A stretch of DNA of 64,000 bases from NCBI GenBank assembly GCA_002270295.1, contig NISF01000005.1, positions 328,542 through 392,541 of the forward strand, written 5' to 3'. Positions 38,369 through 48,430 of this stretch are shown one piece after another. The DNA is from Enterobacter sp. 10-1 (GTDB lineage Bacteria; Pseudomonadota; Gammaproteobacteria; Enterobacterales; Enterobacteriaceae). Positions within the stretch are counted from its first letter, which is position 1; each line of letters begins with the position of its first letter. A program made the translations under genes and the position numbers. Under the pieces are notes generated by a model, which worked only from the letters and a program-made list of their open reading frames with translations, was not told the DNA's origin and made no database searches.

Positions 38369-38473
38369 CTAATGTGGGTGATATTCTCGTTGCTCATAAA
38401 CGCTGGCATGTTTGTTGCCCGGTTGTCTAAGCGGGAACTGTCAAGCCAGACGATATCGATTGAGAGGATTTGA

Positions 38474-39328
38474 ATGACCAAAGATATGCAAACTTTAGCC
38501 TTAGCCCCCGTTGGTAACCTGGAATCTTACATCCGGGCTGCGAACACATGGCCGATGTTATCGGCCGATGAAGAGCGGGAGCTTGCTGAAAAGCTGCATT
38601 ACCAGGGCGATCTGGAAGCAGCGAAAAGGCTGATCCTGTCTCACCTGCGCTTTGTTGTTCATATTGCTCGTAACTACTCGGGCTATGGCCTGCCGCAGGC
38701 GGACCTGATTCAGGAAGGCAACATTGGTCTGATGAAAGCCGTGCGCCGTTTTAATCCGGAAGTCGGCGTGCGCCTGGTCTCCTTTGCCGTGCACTGGATT
38801 AAGGCCGAAATTCACGAATACGTTCTGCGTAACTGGCGTATTGTGAAAGTCGCGACCACCAAGGCCCAGCGTAAACTGTTCTTTAACCTGCGTAAAACCA
38901 AGCAGCGTCTGGGCTGGTTTAACCAGGATGAAGTCGAAATGGTTGCCCGCGAGCTGGGCGTGTCGAGCAAAGACGTGCGTGAGATGGAATCGCGTATGGC
39001 GGCGCAGGACATGACCTTCGACATGTCGTCGGACGATGAGTCCGATAGCCAGCCGATGGCTCCGGTGCTCTATCTGCAGGATAAAACGTCTAACTTTGCC
39101 GACGGCATTGAAGATGATAACTGGGAAGAGCAGGCGGCAAACAAGCTGACTGACGCGATGCAGGGCCTCGACGAGCGTAGCCAGGATATCATTCGCGCCC
39201 GCTGGCTGGACGAAGACAATAAGTCCACGCTGCAGGAGCTGGCGGATCGCTACGGCGTTTCGGCTGAGCGCGTGCGCCAGCTTGAAAAGAACGCCATGAA
39301 GAAACTGCGTACCGCTATCGAAGCGTAA
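38474..39328 (+). CDS. rpoH: RNA polymerase heat-shock sigma factor RpoH (sigma-32)
   Basis: RpoH directs transcription of chaperone and protease genes. In the 284 residues, region 2 spans about 50-125 ([37 protein letters not shown]). The RpoH box [16 protein letters not shown] is present, and region 4 ends in [20 protein letters not shown]. Length equals E. coli RpoH (284). The 5' coding region resembles that of E. coli, where mRNA structure acts as a thermosensor; whether the pairing is kept was not folded here. Confidence 0.97.
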   Translation: MTKDMQTLALAPVGNLESYIRAANTWPMLSADEERELAEKLHYQGDLEAAKRLILSHLRFVVHIARNYSGYGLPQADLIQEGNIGLMKAVRRFNPEVGVRLVSFAVHWIKAEIHEYVLRNWRIVKVATTKAQRKLFFNLRKTKQRLGWFNQDEVEMVARELGVSSKDVREMESRMAAQDMTFDMSSDDESDSQPMAPVLYLQDKTSNFADGIEDDNWEEQAANKLTDAMQGLDERSQDIIRARWLDEDNKSTLQELADRYGVSAERVRQLEKNAMKKLRTAIEA

Positions 39329-39348
39329 ATCCGACCGGCATCAAAAAA

Positions 39349-39384
39349 AGCTCTCGCTGTCTCAGCGGGGGCTTTTTGTTTTTT
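39349..39384 (+). terminator. Rho-independent terminator of rpoH
   Basis: An 11-bp stem (AGCTCTCGCTG at 39349-39359 with CAGCGGGGGCT at 39363-39373, using G-T pairs) with a three-base loop is followed by TTTTGTTTTTT. Confidence 0.9.
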
Positions 39385-39498
39385 ATCCCTCCATGCGTCA
39401 ACCATATTAATTTCTTCTTCCGCTGGGCTTGAATGCCGGGCAGGCGCTATTGTTTTTAGACAGGCACGGCTTACTAAATTCATGAAGGGAGAAAGCGG

Positions 39499-40764
39499 GT
39501 GAAAAATAACGATCTTAATCAGCGCCGCCAGCAGGCGACGCCGCGCGGCGTAGGCGTGATGTGCGACTTCTACGCGCAAAAAGCTGAGAACGCGACGCTG
39601 TGGGATATCGAAGGCCGGGAGTTTATCGATTTTGCGGCGGGGATTGCGGTGCTGAATACCGGGCATCGGCACCCCAAAGTTGTCGCCGCGGTGGCCTCGC
39701 AGCTGGAGGCCTTTACCCATACGGCATATCAGATTGTCCCCTACGCCAGCTACGTCACGCTGGCCGAACGCATTAACGCTTTGGTCCCGATATCCGGCGC
39801 CGTGAAAACGGCCTTCTTCTCTACCGGCGCGGAAGCGGTAGAGAATGCGGTCAAAATTGCCCGCGCCTGGACCCGTCGGCCGGGAATCATCACCTTTGGC
39901 GGCGCCTTCCACGGCCGAACCTACATGACGATGGCGCTGACCGGCAAGGTCGCGCCCTATAAAATCGGCTTTGGTCCGTTCCCTGGCTCTGTTTTTCATG
40001 CTCAGTACCCTAATTCGCTGCACGGCGTCAGCAGCGAAGAGGCGATAAAAAGCCTCGAACGCCTCTTTAAAGCCGATATCGCGGCGGATCAGGTGGCGGC
40101 CATCGTCCTTGAGCCGGTACAGGGCGAGGGCGGGTTCAACGTTGCGCCTGCCGGGTTTATGCAGGCGCTGCGCGCGCTGTGCGATACCCACGGCATCCTG
40201 CTGATTGCGGATGAGGTTCAGTCTGGCTTTGGGCGAACCGGCAAGCTGTTTGCGATGGAGCACTATAGCGTGCAGCCAGACCTGATCACGATGGCGAAAA
40301 GCCTGGCGGGCGGGATGCCGCTTTCGGCGGTTTCCGGGCGGGCAGAGGTTATGGATGCCCCTGCGCCGGGCGGCCTTGGCGGAACCTACGCCGGGAACCC
40401 GCTGGCGATTGCCGCCGCGCATGCGGTGCTGGATGTGATCGCCGAAGAGCAGCTTTGCCAGCGGGCAAATGAGCTTGGCCACCATCTGGTGGAAGTTCTC
40501 AATCAGGCCAAAGCATCGTGCCCGCAGATTGCCGAGGTGCGGGCGCAGGGGTCGATGGTTGCGGTCGAGTTTTTTGATCCGCAAACCGGCGAGCCGGCGG
40601 GCGAGTTCACCCGGGCCGTCCAGCAGCGCGCGCTGGCCGAAGGGCTGCTGCTGCTGACCTGCGGCGTTTACGGCAACGTCATCCGCTTCCTCTACCCGCT
40701 CACTATCCCCGATGCTCAATTCCGCCAGGCGCTGACGATTATTCAGCGCGCGCTGGCCGCATAG
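39499..40764 (+). CDS. 4-aminobutyrate:2-oxoglutarate aminotransferase (PuuE/GabT family)
   Basis: This PLP-dependent class III aminotransferase (421 residues) converts 4-aminobutyrate to succinate semialdehyde. The Schiff-base Lys267 is in ITMAKSLAGGMPLSAV, and IADEVQSGFGRTGKLFAM and GGLGGTYAGNP are class signatures. The sequence is closer to E. coli PuuE (421 residues, RRLSATPRGVGVMCNFFAQ) than to GabT, but it lies outside any puu cluster, so I give no symbol. The start is GTG at 39499 with AGGGAGA upstream. In E. coli nothing lies between rpoH and livJ, so this is an insertion or a retained gene. It appears to be a single-gene transcription unit. Confidence 0.9.
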   Translation: MKNNDLNQRRQQATPRGVGVMCDFYAQKAENATLWDIEGREFIDFAAGIAVLNTGHRHPKVVAAVASQLEAFTHTAYQIVPYASYVTLAERINALVPISGAVKTAFFSTGAEAVENAVKIARAWTRRPGIITFGGAFHGRTYMTMALTGKVAPYKIGFGPFPGSVFHAQYPNSLHGVSSEEAIKSLERLFKADIAADQVAAIVLEPVQGEGGFNVAPAGFMQALRALCDTHGILLIADEVQSGFGRTGKLFAMEHYSVQPDLITMAKSLAGGMPLSAVSGRAEVMDAPAPGGLGGTYAGNPLAIAAAHAVLDVIAEEQLCQRANELGHHLVEVLNQAKASCPQIAEVRAQGSMVAVEFFDPQTGEPAGEFTRAVQQRALAEGLLLLTCGVYGNVIRFLYPLTIPDAQFRQALTIIQRALAA

Positions 40765-40774
40765 CCTCACATCT

Positions 40775-40802
40775 CGCCACTCTGCGGAGTGGCGTTCTGC
40801 TT
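40775..40802 (+). terminator. Terminator after the aminotransferase gene
   Basis: The perfect 8-bp stem CGCCACTC / GAGTGGCG (40775-40782 and 40787-40794, loop TGCG) is followed by TTCTGCTT, a moderate T-rich tail. Confidence 0.7.
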
Positions 40803-41009
40803 CAGTCACATAACTGTTACATAACCTAAAAAATTGTTGTTTCAAATTCTGAAAAATGGGATATGTTCTAGCATAGTGTGCTGCATAGGCGCGAGCGGCA
40901 GACCTTAATCTAGCTATCATATGCTTTTCTTATGTGATTAATTAGAATAATGCGCTAAAAAACAACATCACAACAAATGCAAAAAACCATAATAGTGGGG
41001 AGCTTCAGG

Positions 41010-42113
41010 ATGAATATGAAGGGTAAAGCGTTACTGGCAGGATGTATCGCCTTGATAATGAGCAACGCAGCGCTGGCTGAAGATATTAAAATTGCCGTGG
41101 TTGGGGCGATGTCTGGCCCGGTGGCGCAGTATGGCGATCAGGAGTTTACCGGCGCTGAGCAGGCGGTTGCCGATATTAACGCTAAGGGCGGTATCAAAGG
41201 CAATAAGCTGCAAAGCGTAAAATATGATGATGCCTGTGACCCGAAACAGGCGGTAGCGGTGGCCAACAAGGTCGTTAATGACGGCATTAAGTACGTTATC
41301 GGCCACTTATGCTCCTCTTCTACTCAGCCGGCGTCCGATATCTATGAAGACGAAGGCATTCTGATGATCACCCCGGCCGCGACGGCGCCGGAGCTGACCG
41401 CGCGCGGATATAAAATGATTCTGCGCACCACCGGCCTCGATTCTGACCAGGGCCCGACGGCGGCTAAATACATCATTGATAAGGTTAAACCGAAGCGTAT
41501 CGCTATCGTTCACGATAAGCAGCAGTATGGCGAAGGTCTGGCGCGTGCGGTGCAGGATGGCCTGAAAAAAGGCGGCGCTAACGTCGTGTTCTTTGACGGT
41601 ATCACCGCCGGTGAGAAAGATTTCTCCACTCTGGTGGCGCGTCTGAAGAAAGAAAATATCGACTTCGTCTACTACGGCGGCTATCACCCGGAGATGGGGC
41701 AGATTCTGCGTCAATCGCGCGCGGCCGGCCTGAAAACGCAGTTTATGGGGCCGGAAGGCGTAGCGAACGTTTCCCTGTCAAACATTGCCGGTCAGTCCGC
41801 TGAAGGCATGCTGGTCACTAAACCGAAGAACTACGACCAGGTCCCGGCGAACAAACCGATCGTCGACGCCATCAAAGCGAAAAAACAGGATCCGAGCGGC
41901 GCGTTTGTCTGGACCACCTATGCAGCTATCCAGTCGCTGCAGGCAGGCCTGAACCAGTCTGAAGACCCGGCAGCCATTGCGAAATACCTGAAAGCAAACT
42001 CTGTTGATACCGTGATGGGGCCGCTGTCATGGGATGCGAAGGGCGACCTGAAAGGCTTCGAGTTCGGCGTGTTTACGTGGCATGCCGATGGCACCGCGAC
42101 CGACGCCAAATAA
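41010..42113 (+). CDS. livJ: Leu/Ile/Val periplasmic binding protein LivJ
   Basis: LivJ binds leucine, isoleucine and valine in the periplasm and feeds LivHMGF. The 367-residue precursor has a signal peptide ending SNAALA at residue 23. The mature protein begins [19 protein letters not shown]. The conserved disulfide pair is in DDACDPKQA and [14 protein letters not shown]. Length equals the E. coli precursor (367). The ATG at 41010 ([11 protein letters not shown]) is chosen over an upstream open extension. It has its own transcription unit, normally under Lrp/leucine control. Confidence 0.95.
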   Translation: MNMKGKALLAGCIALIMSNAALAEDIKIAVVGAMSGPVAQYGDQEFTGAEQAVADINAKGGIKGNKLQSVKYDDACDPKQAVAVANKVVNDGIKYVIGHLCSSSTQPASDIYEDEGILMITPAATAPELTARGYKMILRTTGLDSDQGPTAAKYIIDKVKPKRIAIVHDKQQYGEGLARAVQDGLKKGGANVVFFDGITAGEKDFSTLVARLKKENIDFVYYGGYHPEMGQILRQSRAAGLKTQFMGPEGVANVSLSNIAGQSAEGMLVTKPKNYDQVPANKPIVDAIKAKKQDPSGAFVWTTYAAIQSLQAGLNQSEDPAAIAKYLKANSVDTVMGPLSWDAKGDLKGFEFGVFTWHADGTATDAK

Positions 42114-42239
42114 TTTAACCTTCGCCTTTCACGCTACAGGTGCGTTGGCTGCGCTCCTCAACCCCGGTCACTTACTCATGTAAGCTCCCGGGGATTTCAG
42201 AGCTTGCCGCCTGCCTGTAGCGCGAAATTCTCGGTTAAA
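42114..42239. repeat. ERIC (IRU) element
   Basis: This 126-bp imperfect palindrome has ends TTTAACC and GGTTAAA and the ERIC core CACTTACTCATGTAAGCTCC. It also has the flanking CTACAGGTGCGTTGGCTGCG and GCCGCCTGCCTGTAG arms. It begins right after the livJ stop, so it is transcribed in the livJ mRNA 3' end. Confidence 0.93.
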
Positions 42240-42478
42240 TAAATGGCCTCTTTTAGGCCGGGAAAAGCGGGGAGATTGGTTAAATACGGCGTGATTCTGG
42301 CCGGGTAAAGTAGAAATTCTCGGTTAAATAAATTGTCAATTTGTAGGCCGGATAAGAGAGATCCTGGTTAAATGAATGGTCAATTTACGACCTGGAAAAG
42401 AGGGGGGTTATGGGTGAAATGAAGAGTGATATCGTTGCCTGGATAAATGGTCATGCTGGACAAATTGAAGTCATCATC
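42224..42478. repeat. Degenerate tandem repeat array derived from the ERIC end
   Basis: The ERIC 3' end is repeated exactly over 21 bases (GAAATTCTCGGTTAAATAAA plus T) at 42224-42244 and 42313-42333. Diverged copies of a GGTTAAATRAATGGTCAATTT core followed by GGCCGGR-AAAG continue at about 42284, 42365 and 42447. No gene is present. Confidence 0.7.
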
Positions 42479-42479
42479 G

Positions 42480-42511
42480 CCCGGATAAGGCGTGATATGC
42501 CGCTATCCGGG
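42480..42511. repeat. REP-like palindrome between livJ and panM
   Basis: CCCGGATA (42480-42487) and TATCCGGG (42504-42511) flank AGGCG...GCCGC, the layout of a REP sequence. It lies 17 bases past the panM stop and between convergent genes, a common REP location. Confidence 0.75.
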
Positions 42512-42528
42512 ATTCTCCCGCTTCGTTT

Positions 42529-42912
42529 TTAACGCTTTTCCCAACCGCCGTTATGGGCGCTGAAGCCCAGCGCTTGCATAAACGCTGACATGACGCGGTA
42601 GTCTTCAATTCCGGTATCCGCCATCCGCCAGCGACCGATTTCTGGATTTCTTTGCAGCACTTCTTCCACCAGATACTGCCCGACGCCGCGACGGCGGGTG
42701 ACTTCGCGCACGTACAGCGCGCTCAGCTCGCCCTCTGCACCGTCTAAGGTCACGCAAACGGCGGCCAGCAGACGTTCGTTAAAGCGGGCGGCGTAAATAG
42801 CGTGGCTATCATCCACGGGGAGCCCGGCCAGATCGCGTGATGGCCAGATTTTCCCTAAATCGATGCGATCCTGATCGCTGAAGTGCGTTAAACGAATAAT
42901 GGTCAGTTTCAT
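42529..42912 (-). CDS. panM: PanD maturation and regulatory factor PanM (PanZ, YhhK)
   Basis: PanM is a GNAT-fold protein that binds pro-PanD and triggers its self-cleavage to the active pyruvoyl aspartate decarboxylase for pantothenate synthesis. It also reports coenzyme A levels. The 127-residue protein shows REVTRRRGVGQYLVEEVL, the acyl-CoA-binding loop, and FMQALGFSAHNGGWEK. ATG at 42912 (MKLTIIRLTHFSD) fits E. coli PanM (127 residues); a TTG 9 bases upstream is unlikely. As in E. coli it lies between livJ and livK on the other strand. Confidence 0.94.
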   Translation of the reverse strand: MKLTIIRLTHFSDQDRIDLGKIWPSRDLAGLPVDDSHAIYAARFNERLLAAVCVTLDGAEGELSALYVREVTRRRGVGQYLVEEVLQRNPEIGRWRMADTGIEDYRVMSAFMQALGFSAHNGGWEKR

Positions 42913-43333
42913 GCGCTGCAAGTCCAGTCAAAACGGATGCGCCAGTGTACCCAAAATTACTACCCGGCGGAGCGCTGTTTTTTGCGGATTCATCAGGCGA
43001 TTCGTTTTCCTGGGGAAGGCAGGGTAGCGCAATGCGTTATGGATCGAAAAATAAGCAGAGTTTTAACCTAAAGTGCAGCGTTTTATTCCGCCGTATGTAT
43101 CGTTATTTTATGCTAAAAACGGGACTTTTTTTGTTTATCTTCGCGTGAATACAGAATATTATCTTTGCTTAATCGCCTGAAAAATAGAGATTTTAATCTG
43201 GTTTCAGGTAAAAAACTGCGCTAAACCATTAAAGATCATGGTAAAAGTAGCGTTGTTTAATAAAAGCACAGAATGCTTTTTAACCATAAAAATACAAAAT
43301 ATTTACACCACATCACGAACGGGGTCCTGGAAC
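42913..43333. promoter_or_regulatory. panM-livK intergenic region
   Basis: This 421-bp gap between divergent genes is AT-rich in its right half and must hold the panM and livK promoters. No gene is supported; a 67-codon frame at 42945-43148 has no family resemblance. No specific Lrp site could be assigned by eye. Confidence 0.5.
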
Positions 43334-44443
43334 ATGAAAAGGAACGCGAAAACAATCATTGCGGGATTAGTCGCACTGACCATGTCGCACGCGGTAATCG
43401 CCAAAGAGATAAAAGTCGCCGTCGTTGGTGCGATGTCTGGTCCGGTAGCGCAATGGGGCGACATGGAGTTCAACGGTGCGCGTCAGGCAATTAAAGATAT
43501 TAACGCGCAGGGTGGGATTAAGGGCGATAAGCTGGTTGGCGTGGAATATGACGACGCCTGCGACCCTAAACAGGCCGTCGCGGTGGCGAACAAAATCGTT
43601 AACGAAGGGATTAAATACGTTATCGGCCACCTCTGCTCCTCCTCAACGCAGCCGGCATCCGATATCTACGAAGATGAAGGCATTCTGATGATCTCTCCGG
43701 GGGCCACTAACCCCGAGCTGACTCAACGCGGTTATCAGTACATCATGCGTACCGCCGGCCTCGACTCCTCGCAGGGGCCGACCGCCGCAAAATATATTCT
43801 GGAAAAGGTTAAACCGCAGCGTATTGCTATCATTCATGACAAGCAGCAGTACGGTGAAGGCCTGGCGCGTTCGGTTCAGGAGAGCCTGAAAAAAGGCAAC
43901 GCCAACATCGTCTTCTTCGACGGGATCACCGCCGGTGAGAAAGACTTCTCCGCGCTGCTGTCTCGCCTGCAGAAAGAGAATATTGATTTCGTTTACTACG
44001 GTGGCTATTACCCGGAAATGGGCCAGATGCTGCGCCAGGCGCGAGCTAACGGCCTGAAAACCGTATTTATGGGTCCTGAGGGCGTGGGCAATGCTTCGCT
44101 GTCCAATATCGCAGGCGCCGCGGCAGAAGGCATGCTGGTGACAATGCCGAAACGCTATGACCAGGATCCGGCAAACAGCGCTATCGTAGACGCGCTGAAA
44201 GCGGAGAAAAAAGATCCGAGCGGGCCGTACGTCTGGATTACCTACGCTGCCGTGCAGTCCTTAGCGCAGGCGATGGACAGAAGCAGCAGCCAGGAGCCGC
44301 TGGACTTAATCAAAGATCTGAAAGCTCACGGCGCGAAAACCGTGATTGGGCCGCTGAATTGGGACGAAAAAGGCGATTTGAAGGGATTTGAGTTTGGTGT
44401 CTTCCAGTGGCACGCGGATGGGGCATCCTCGGCCGCAAAATAA
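43334..44443 (+). CDS. livK: Leucine-specific periplasmic binding protein LivK
   Basis: LivK is the leucine-specific receptor for the LivHMGF permease. The 369-residue precursor begins [20 protein letters not shown] and is cleaved near AKEIK. It is a close paralogue of LivJ (shared [32 protein letters not shown]) but has livK-type [15 protein letters not shown]. Length equals E. coli LivK. The ATG at 43334 follows TCCTGGAAC. It heads livKHMGF. Confidence 0.95.
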   Translation: MKRNAKTIIAGLVALTMSHAVIAKEIKVAVVGAMSGPVAQWGDMEFNGARQAIKDINAQGGIKGDKLVGVEYDDACDPKQAVAVANKIVNEGIKYVIGHLCSSSTQPASDIYEDEGILMISPGATNPELTQRGYQYIMRTAGLDSSQGPTAAKYILEKVKPQRIAIIHDKQQYGEGLARSVQESLKKGNANIVFFDGITAGEKDFSALLSRLQKENIDFVYYGGYYPEMGQMLRQARANGLKTVFMGPEGVGNASLSNIAGAAAEGMLVTMPKRYDQDPANSAIVDALKAEKKDPSGPYVWITYAAVQSLAQAMDRSSSQEPLDLIKDLKAHGAKTVIGPLNWDEKGDLKGFEFGVFQWHADGASSAAK

Positions 44444-44494
44444 GACAACCACTCGCATGGTTTGAGCCGCAGATGCGTAGACGACGTTTATCCG

Positions 44495-44511
44495 CCCCGG
44501 GGCTTCCGGGG
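44495..44511 (+). other. Hairpin in the livK-livH spacer
   Basis: CCCCGG (44495-44500) and CCGGGG (44506-44511) flank a five-base loop in a 155-bp spacer. A hairpin after a binding-protein gene is a usual way to stabilise or process its mRNA so that it exceeds the permease transcripts. Confidence 0.5.
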
Positions 44512-44598
44512 AGGGAAACATTTGCCGCCCGTCCGCCGCTCGAGTCGTTGAGAGTGGGATTCAACATCCCGCCTTGTCGGGTTTAGAAAGGTTACCTT

Positions 44599-45525
44599 AT
44601 GTCCGAGCAGTTTCTCTACTTTCTGCAGCAGATGTTTAACGGCGTCACGCTGGGCAGTACCTATGCGCTGATCGCCATCGGTTACACGATGGTATACGGC
44701 ATTATTGGCATGATTAACTTCGCCCACGGCGAGGTGTATATGATAGGTAGCTACGTCTCCTTCATGATCATTGCCGCGCTGATGATGATGGGCATCGACA
44801 CCAGCTGGCTGCTGGTCGCCGCTGGATTTGTCGGGGCTATCATTATTGCCAGCGCCTATGGCTGGAGTATTGAACGCGTGGCCTATCGGCCGGTGCGGAG
44901 CTCCAAGCGACTGATTGCGCTGATTTCCGCCATCGGGATGTCAATCTTCCTGCAAAACTACGTCAGCCTGACGGAAGGGTCGCGCGATGTGGCGCTGCCG
45001 AGCCTGTTTAACGGCCAGTGGACGGTGGGCAGCAGCGAAAACTTCTCTGCCACGATCACCACCATGCAGCTGGTGATTTGGATCGTCACCTTTGTGGCGA
45101 TGCTGGCGCTGACGCTGTTTATTCGCTATTCGCGTATGGGTCGTGCCTGCCGCGCCTGCGCGGAAGACCTGAAAATGGCCAGCCTGCTGGGAATTAACAC
45201 CGATCGCGTTATTGCCCTGACGTTTGTTATCGGCGCCGCTATGGCCGCGGTCGCCGGGGTGCTCCTCGGTCAGTTCTACGGCGTTATCAACCCCTATATC
45301 GGCTTTATGGCCGGGATGAAAGCATTTACCGCCGCGGTACTGGGCGGCATTGGCAGCATTCCTGGCGCGATGATCGGCGGCCTGATTCTGGGCATCGCCG
45401 AAGCTCTCTCCTCCGCCTACCTCAGCACCGAATATAAAGACGTGGTCTCCTTTGCGCTGCTGATTCTGGTGCTGTTAGTGATGCCTACCGGCATCCTGGG
45501 TCGCCCGGAGGTTGAGAAAGTATGA
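44599..45525 (+). CDS. livH: Branched-chain amino acid permease LivH
   Basis: This 308-residue inner-membrane permease has about eight helices. Starting [20 protein letters not shown], it shows [19 protein letters not shown] and the permease loop [25 protein letters not shown]. It pairs with LivM. The start has AAAGG upstream, and its stop overlaps the livM start (ATGA). Confidence 0.95.
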   Translation: MSEQFLYFLQQMFNGVTLGSTYALIAIGYTMVYGIIGMINFAHGEVYMIGSYVSFMIIAALMMMGIDTSWLLVAAGFVGAIIIASAYGWSIERVAYRPVRSSKRLIALISAIGMSIFLQNYVSLTEGSRDVALPSLFNGQWTVGSSENFSATITTMQLVIWIVTFVAMLALTLFIRYSRMGRACRACAEDLKMASLLGINTDRVIALTFVIGAAMAAVAGVLLGQFYGVINPYIGFMAGMKAFTAAVLGGIGSIPGAMIGGLILGIAEALSSAYLSTEYKDVVSFALLILVLLVMPTGILGRPEVEKV

Positions 45526-46799
45526 AACCGATGCATATTGCAATGGCGCTGCTGTCTGCGGTGATGTTCTTTATTCTGGCCGGCGTCTTTATGGGCGTAC
45601 AGCTGGAGCTGGACGGCACCAAACTGGTGGTGGATACCGCCGCGGATATCCGCTGGCAGTGGATTTTCATCGGCACAGCGGTGGTTTTCTTCTTCCAGCT
45701 GATGCGCCCGCTGTTCCAGAAAACCTGGAAAAACGTCTCCGGGCCGAAGTTTATTCTGCCGGCCATCGACGGGTCGACGGTAAAGCAGAAGCTGTTCCTG
45801 GTGGCGCTGCTGGTTATCGCCGTCGCGTGGCCGTTTATGGTGTCGCGCGGCACGGTGGATATCGCCACCCTGACCATGATTTACATTATCCTGGGCCTGG
45901 GGTTGAACGTGGTGGTGGGGCTGTCCGGCCTGCTGGTACTCGGCTACGGCGGTTTCTACGCCATCGGAGCCTACACCTTCGCGCTGCTGAACCACTATTA
46001 CGGCCTCGGCTTCTGGACCTGCCTGCCGCTGGCGGGGCTGGTCTCGGCCGCTGCGGGCTTCCTGCTGGGCTTCCCGGTGCTGCGCCTGCGCGGTGACTAT
46101 CTGGCGATTGTGACCCTCGGCTTCGGCGAAATTGTGCGTATTTTACTGCTCAATAACACTGAAGTGACCGGCGGCCCGAACGGCATCAGCCAGATCCCTA
46201 AACCGACGCTGTTTGGCCTGGAATTTAGCCGCAGCGCGCGCGAAGGGGGCTGGGATACCTTCAGCAACTTCTTTGGCGTTAAATACGACCCCAGCGATCG
46301 GGTTATTTTCCTCTACCTGGTGGCGCTGCTGCTGGTCGTCCTCTCGCTGTTCGTGATTAACCGCCTGCTGCGCATGCCGCTGGGCCGCGCGTGGGAAGCG
46401 CTACGTGAAGATGAGATTGCCTGTCGTTCTCTGGGCCTCAATCCGACGCGCATCAAGCTGACCGCCTTTACCATCAGCGCGGCGTTTGCCGGTTTTGCCG
46501 GGACGCTGTTTGCCGCCCGCCAGGGCTTCGTCAGCCCGGAATCCTTTACCTTCGCCGAGTCGGCCTTCGTACTGGCAATCGTCGTGCTGGGCGGGATGGG
46601 CTCGCAGTTTGCGGTGATTCTGGCCGCTATTTTACTGGTGGTATCGCGCGAGCTGATGCGTGATTTCAACGAATACAGCATGCTGATGCTGGGTGGCCTG
46701 ATGGTACTGATGATGATCTGGCGTCCGCAGGGTCTGCTGCCGATGACGCGCCCGCAGCTGAAGCTGAAAAAAGGTCAGGCTAAAGGAGAGCAGGCATGA
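45522..46799 (+). CDS. livM: Branched-chain amino acid permease LivM
   Basis: This 425-residue permease is the partner of LivH. The first third has extra helices and a basic loop; the conserved core carries [20 protein letters not shown] and the loop [23 protein letters not shown]. It ends in a Lys-rich tail. Both ends overlap neighbours by 4 bp. Confidence 0.95.
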   Translation: MKPMHIAMALLSAVMFFILAGVFMGVQLELDGTKLVVDTAADIRWQWIFIGTAVVFFFQLMRPLFQKTWKNVSGPKFILPAIDGSTVKQKLFLVALLVIAVAWPFMVSRGTVDIATLTMIYIILGLGLNVVVGLSGLLVLGYGGFYAIGAYTFALLNHYYGLGFWTCLPLAGLVSAAAGFLLGFPVLRLRGDYLAIVTLGFGEIVRILLLNNTEVTGGPNGISQIPKPTLFGLEFSRSAREGGWDTFSNFFGVKYDPSDRVIFLYLVALLLVVLSLFVINRLLRMPLGRAWEALREDEIACRSLGLNPTRIKLTAFTISAAFAGFAGTLFAARQGFVSPESFTFAESAFVLAIVVLGGMGSQFAVILAAILLVVSRELMRDFNEYSMLMLGGLMVLMMIWRPQGLLPMTRPQLKLKKGQAKGEQA

Positions 46800-47563
46800 G
46801 TCAGCCATTATTATCCGTAAGCGGCCTGATGATGCGCTTTGGCGGCCTGCTGGCGGTCAACAACGTGTCGCTGGAGCTGCGTCCGCAGGAAATTGTTTCG
46901 CTGATCGGCCCTAACGGCGCCGGGAAGACCACGGTCTTTAACTGCCTCACCGGTTTCTATAAGCCGACGGGCGGTTCGATTATGCTGCGTGACCAGCACC
47001 TGGAAGGGCTGCCGGGTCAGCAGATTGCCCGCATGGGCGTCGTGCGTACCTTCCAGCACGTGCGCCTGTTCCGCGAAATGACGGTGATTGAAAACCTGCT
47101 GGTGGCGCAGCATCAGCAGCTGAAAACCGGCGTCTTCTCCGGGCTGCTGAAAACGCCGACCTTCCGCCGCGCGCAGAGCGAAGCGCTGGATCGCGCCGCC
47201 GCCTGGCTTGAGCGTATCGGCCTGCTGGAGCAGGCTAACCGCCAGGCCAGCAACCTCGCCTACGGCGACCAGCGGCGTCTGGAGATCGCTCGCTGCATGG
47301 TGACGCAGCCGGAAATCCTGATGCTGGATGAACCCGCTGCGGGTCTGAACCCCAAAGAGACCAAGGAGCTGGACGAGCTGATCGCCGAGCTGCGCAGTCA
47401 TCACAACACCACCATCCTGCTGATTGAACACGATATGAAGCTGGTGATGGGCATTTCCGATCGCATTTACGTGGTAAACCAGGGGACGCCGCTGGCTAAC
47501 GGAACGCCGGAAGAGATCCGCAACAACCCGGACGTGATCCGCGCATACCTTGGTGAGGCATAA
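46796..47563 (+). CDS. livG: Branched-chain amino acid transport ATPase LivG
   Basis: This 255-residue ABC ATPase has Walker [10 protein letters not shown], the long insert typical of LivG ([17 protein letters not shown]), a diverged signature [15 protein letters not shown], Walker [16 protein letters not shown] and H-loop [11 protein letters not shown]. It forms a heterodimer with LivF. Confidence 0.96.
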   Translation: MSQPLLSVSGLMMRFGGLLAVNNVSLELRPQEIVSLIGPNGAGKTTVFNCLTGFYKPTGGSIMLRDQHLEGLPGQQIARMGVVRTFQHVRLFREMTVIENLLVAQHQQLKTGVFSGLLKTPTFRRAQSEALDRAAAWLERIGLLEQANRQASNLAYGDQRRLEIARCMVTQPEILMLDEPAAGLNPKETKELDELIAELRSHHNTTILLIEHDMKLVMGISDRIYVVNQGTPLANGTPEEIRNNPDVIRAYLGEA

Positions 47564-47565
47564 GC

Positions 47566-48279
47566 ATGGAAAAAGTGATGTTATCTTTTGACAACGTAAG
47601 CGCCCACTACGGCAAGATTCAGGCGCTGCATAACGTCAGCCTGCATATTAATCAGGGGGAGATAGTGACCCTGATTGGCGCCAACGGCGCGGGTAAAACC
47701 ACGCTGCTCGGCACCCTGTGCGGCGACCCGCGCGCCAGCAGCGGGAAGGTGGTGTTTGATGGTAAGGATATTACCGACTGGCAGACCGCGAAAATCATGC
47801 GCGAAGCGGTGGCGATTGTTCCGGAAGGGCGTCGCGTCTTCTCGCGTATGACGGTCGAAGAGAACCTCGCGATGGGCGGTTTTTTTGCCGACCGTGACCA
47901 GTTCCAGACCCGCATTAAGTGGGTATACGAACTGTTCCCGCGTCTGCTTGAGCGCCGCATTCAGCGCGCGGGCACCATGTCCGGCGGCGAACAGCAGATG
48001 CTGGCGATTGGCCGTGCGCTGATGAGCCAGCCGCGCCTGCTGCTGCTCGATGAACCTTCTCTGGGCCTGGCGCCGATTATTATCCAGCAGATTTTCAACA
48101 CCATCGAACAGCTGCGCGAGCAGGGGATGACCATTTTCCTTGTGGAGCAGAACGCCAACCAGGCGCTGAAGCTTGCCGATCGCGGCTACGTGCTGGAAAA
48201 CGGCCACGTGGTGCTCGAAGATACGGGCGACGCGCTGCTGGCTAACGAGGCGGTGCGTAGCGCCTACCTGGGAGGCTAA
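47566..48279 (+). CDS. livF: Branched-chain amino acid transport ATPase LivF
   Basis: This 237-residue ABC ATPase has Walker A GANGAGKTT, signature MSGGEQQMLAIGRAL, Walker B LLLLDEPSLGLAP and LVEQNANQALKLADRGYVLE. It is nearly identical to E. coli LivF and starts 2 bases after livG. It is the last gene of the operon. Confidence 0.96.
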   Translation: MEKVMLSFDNVSAHYGKIQALHNVSLHINQGEIVTLIGANGAGKTTLLGTLCGDPRASSGKVVFDGKDITDWQTAKIMREAVAIVPEGRRVFSRMTVEENLAMGGFFADRDQFQTRIKWVYELFPRLLERRIQRAGTMSGGEQQMLAIGRALMSQPRLLLLDEPSLGLAPIIIQQIFNTIEQLREQGMTIFLVEQNANQALKLADRGYVLENGHVVLEDTGDALLANEAVRSAYLGG

Positions 48280-48294
48280 TCTCCTCGCTCTTAT

Positions 48295-48314
48295 TCCCGG
48301 CCGCCCGGCCGGGA
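48295..48314 (+). terminator. Hairpin after livF
   Basis: TCCCGGCC (48295-48302) and GGCCGGGA (48307-48314) form a perfect 8-bp stem with loop GCCC, 15 bases after the livF stop. The tail TATTCCTT is only moderately T-rich. Confidence 0.6.
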
Positions 48315-48390
48315 TATTCCTTAGCCAGAACGGAGCGCTGACGCCGCTGGCCGGGAATTATCCCCTTGGCGTGTCGCAGCTCCCACTTTC

Positions 48391-48430
48391 CTGTCTCCGA
48401 TCTTTCATCGTCTTGCCATCTCTCTGACGC
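48391..48430 (+). promoter_or_regulatory. PhoB box array upstream of ugpB
   Basis: Four 7-mers resembling CTGTCAT lie at a strict 11-bp spacing: CTGTCTC at 48391, CTTTCAT at 48402, TTGCCAT at 48413 and CTGACGC at 48424. A possible -10 (TACTAT) is at 48433. This is the layout of tandem PhoB boxes and fits phosphate-starvation control of ugp, known in E. coli. Confidence 0.75.

Noticed and set aside
39250..40920. A 556-codon open frame antisense to the aminotransferase gene
   Set aside because: It crosses the rpoH terminator and two intergenic gaps and is rich in Arg/His/Gln as shadows are; the sense gene is a clear aminotransferase.
42945..43148. A 67-codon frame in the panM-livK gap
   Set aside because: No family resemblance or ribosome binding site; it lies where promoters are expected.
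41010..44443. livJ and livK as a recent tandem duplication
   Set aside because: They are old paralogues kept separately in E. coli, with the same panM gene between them; divergence here is similar to that in E. coli.
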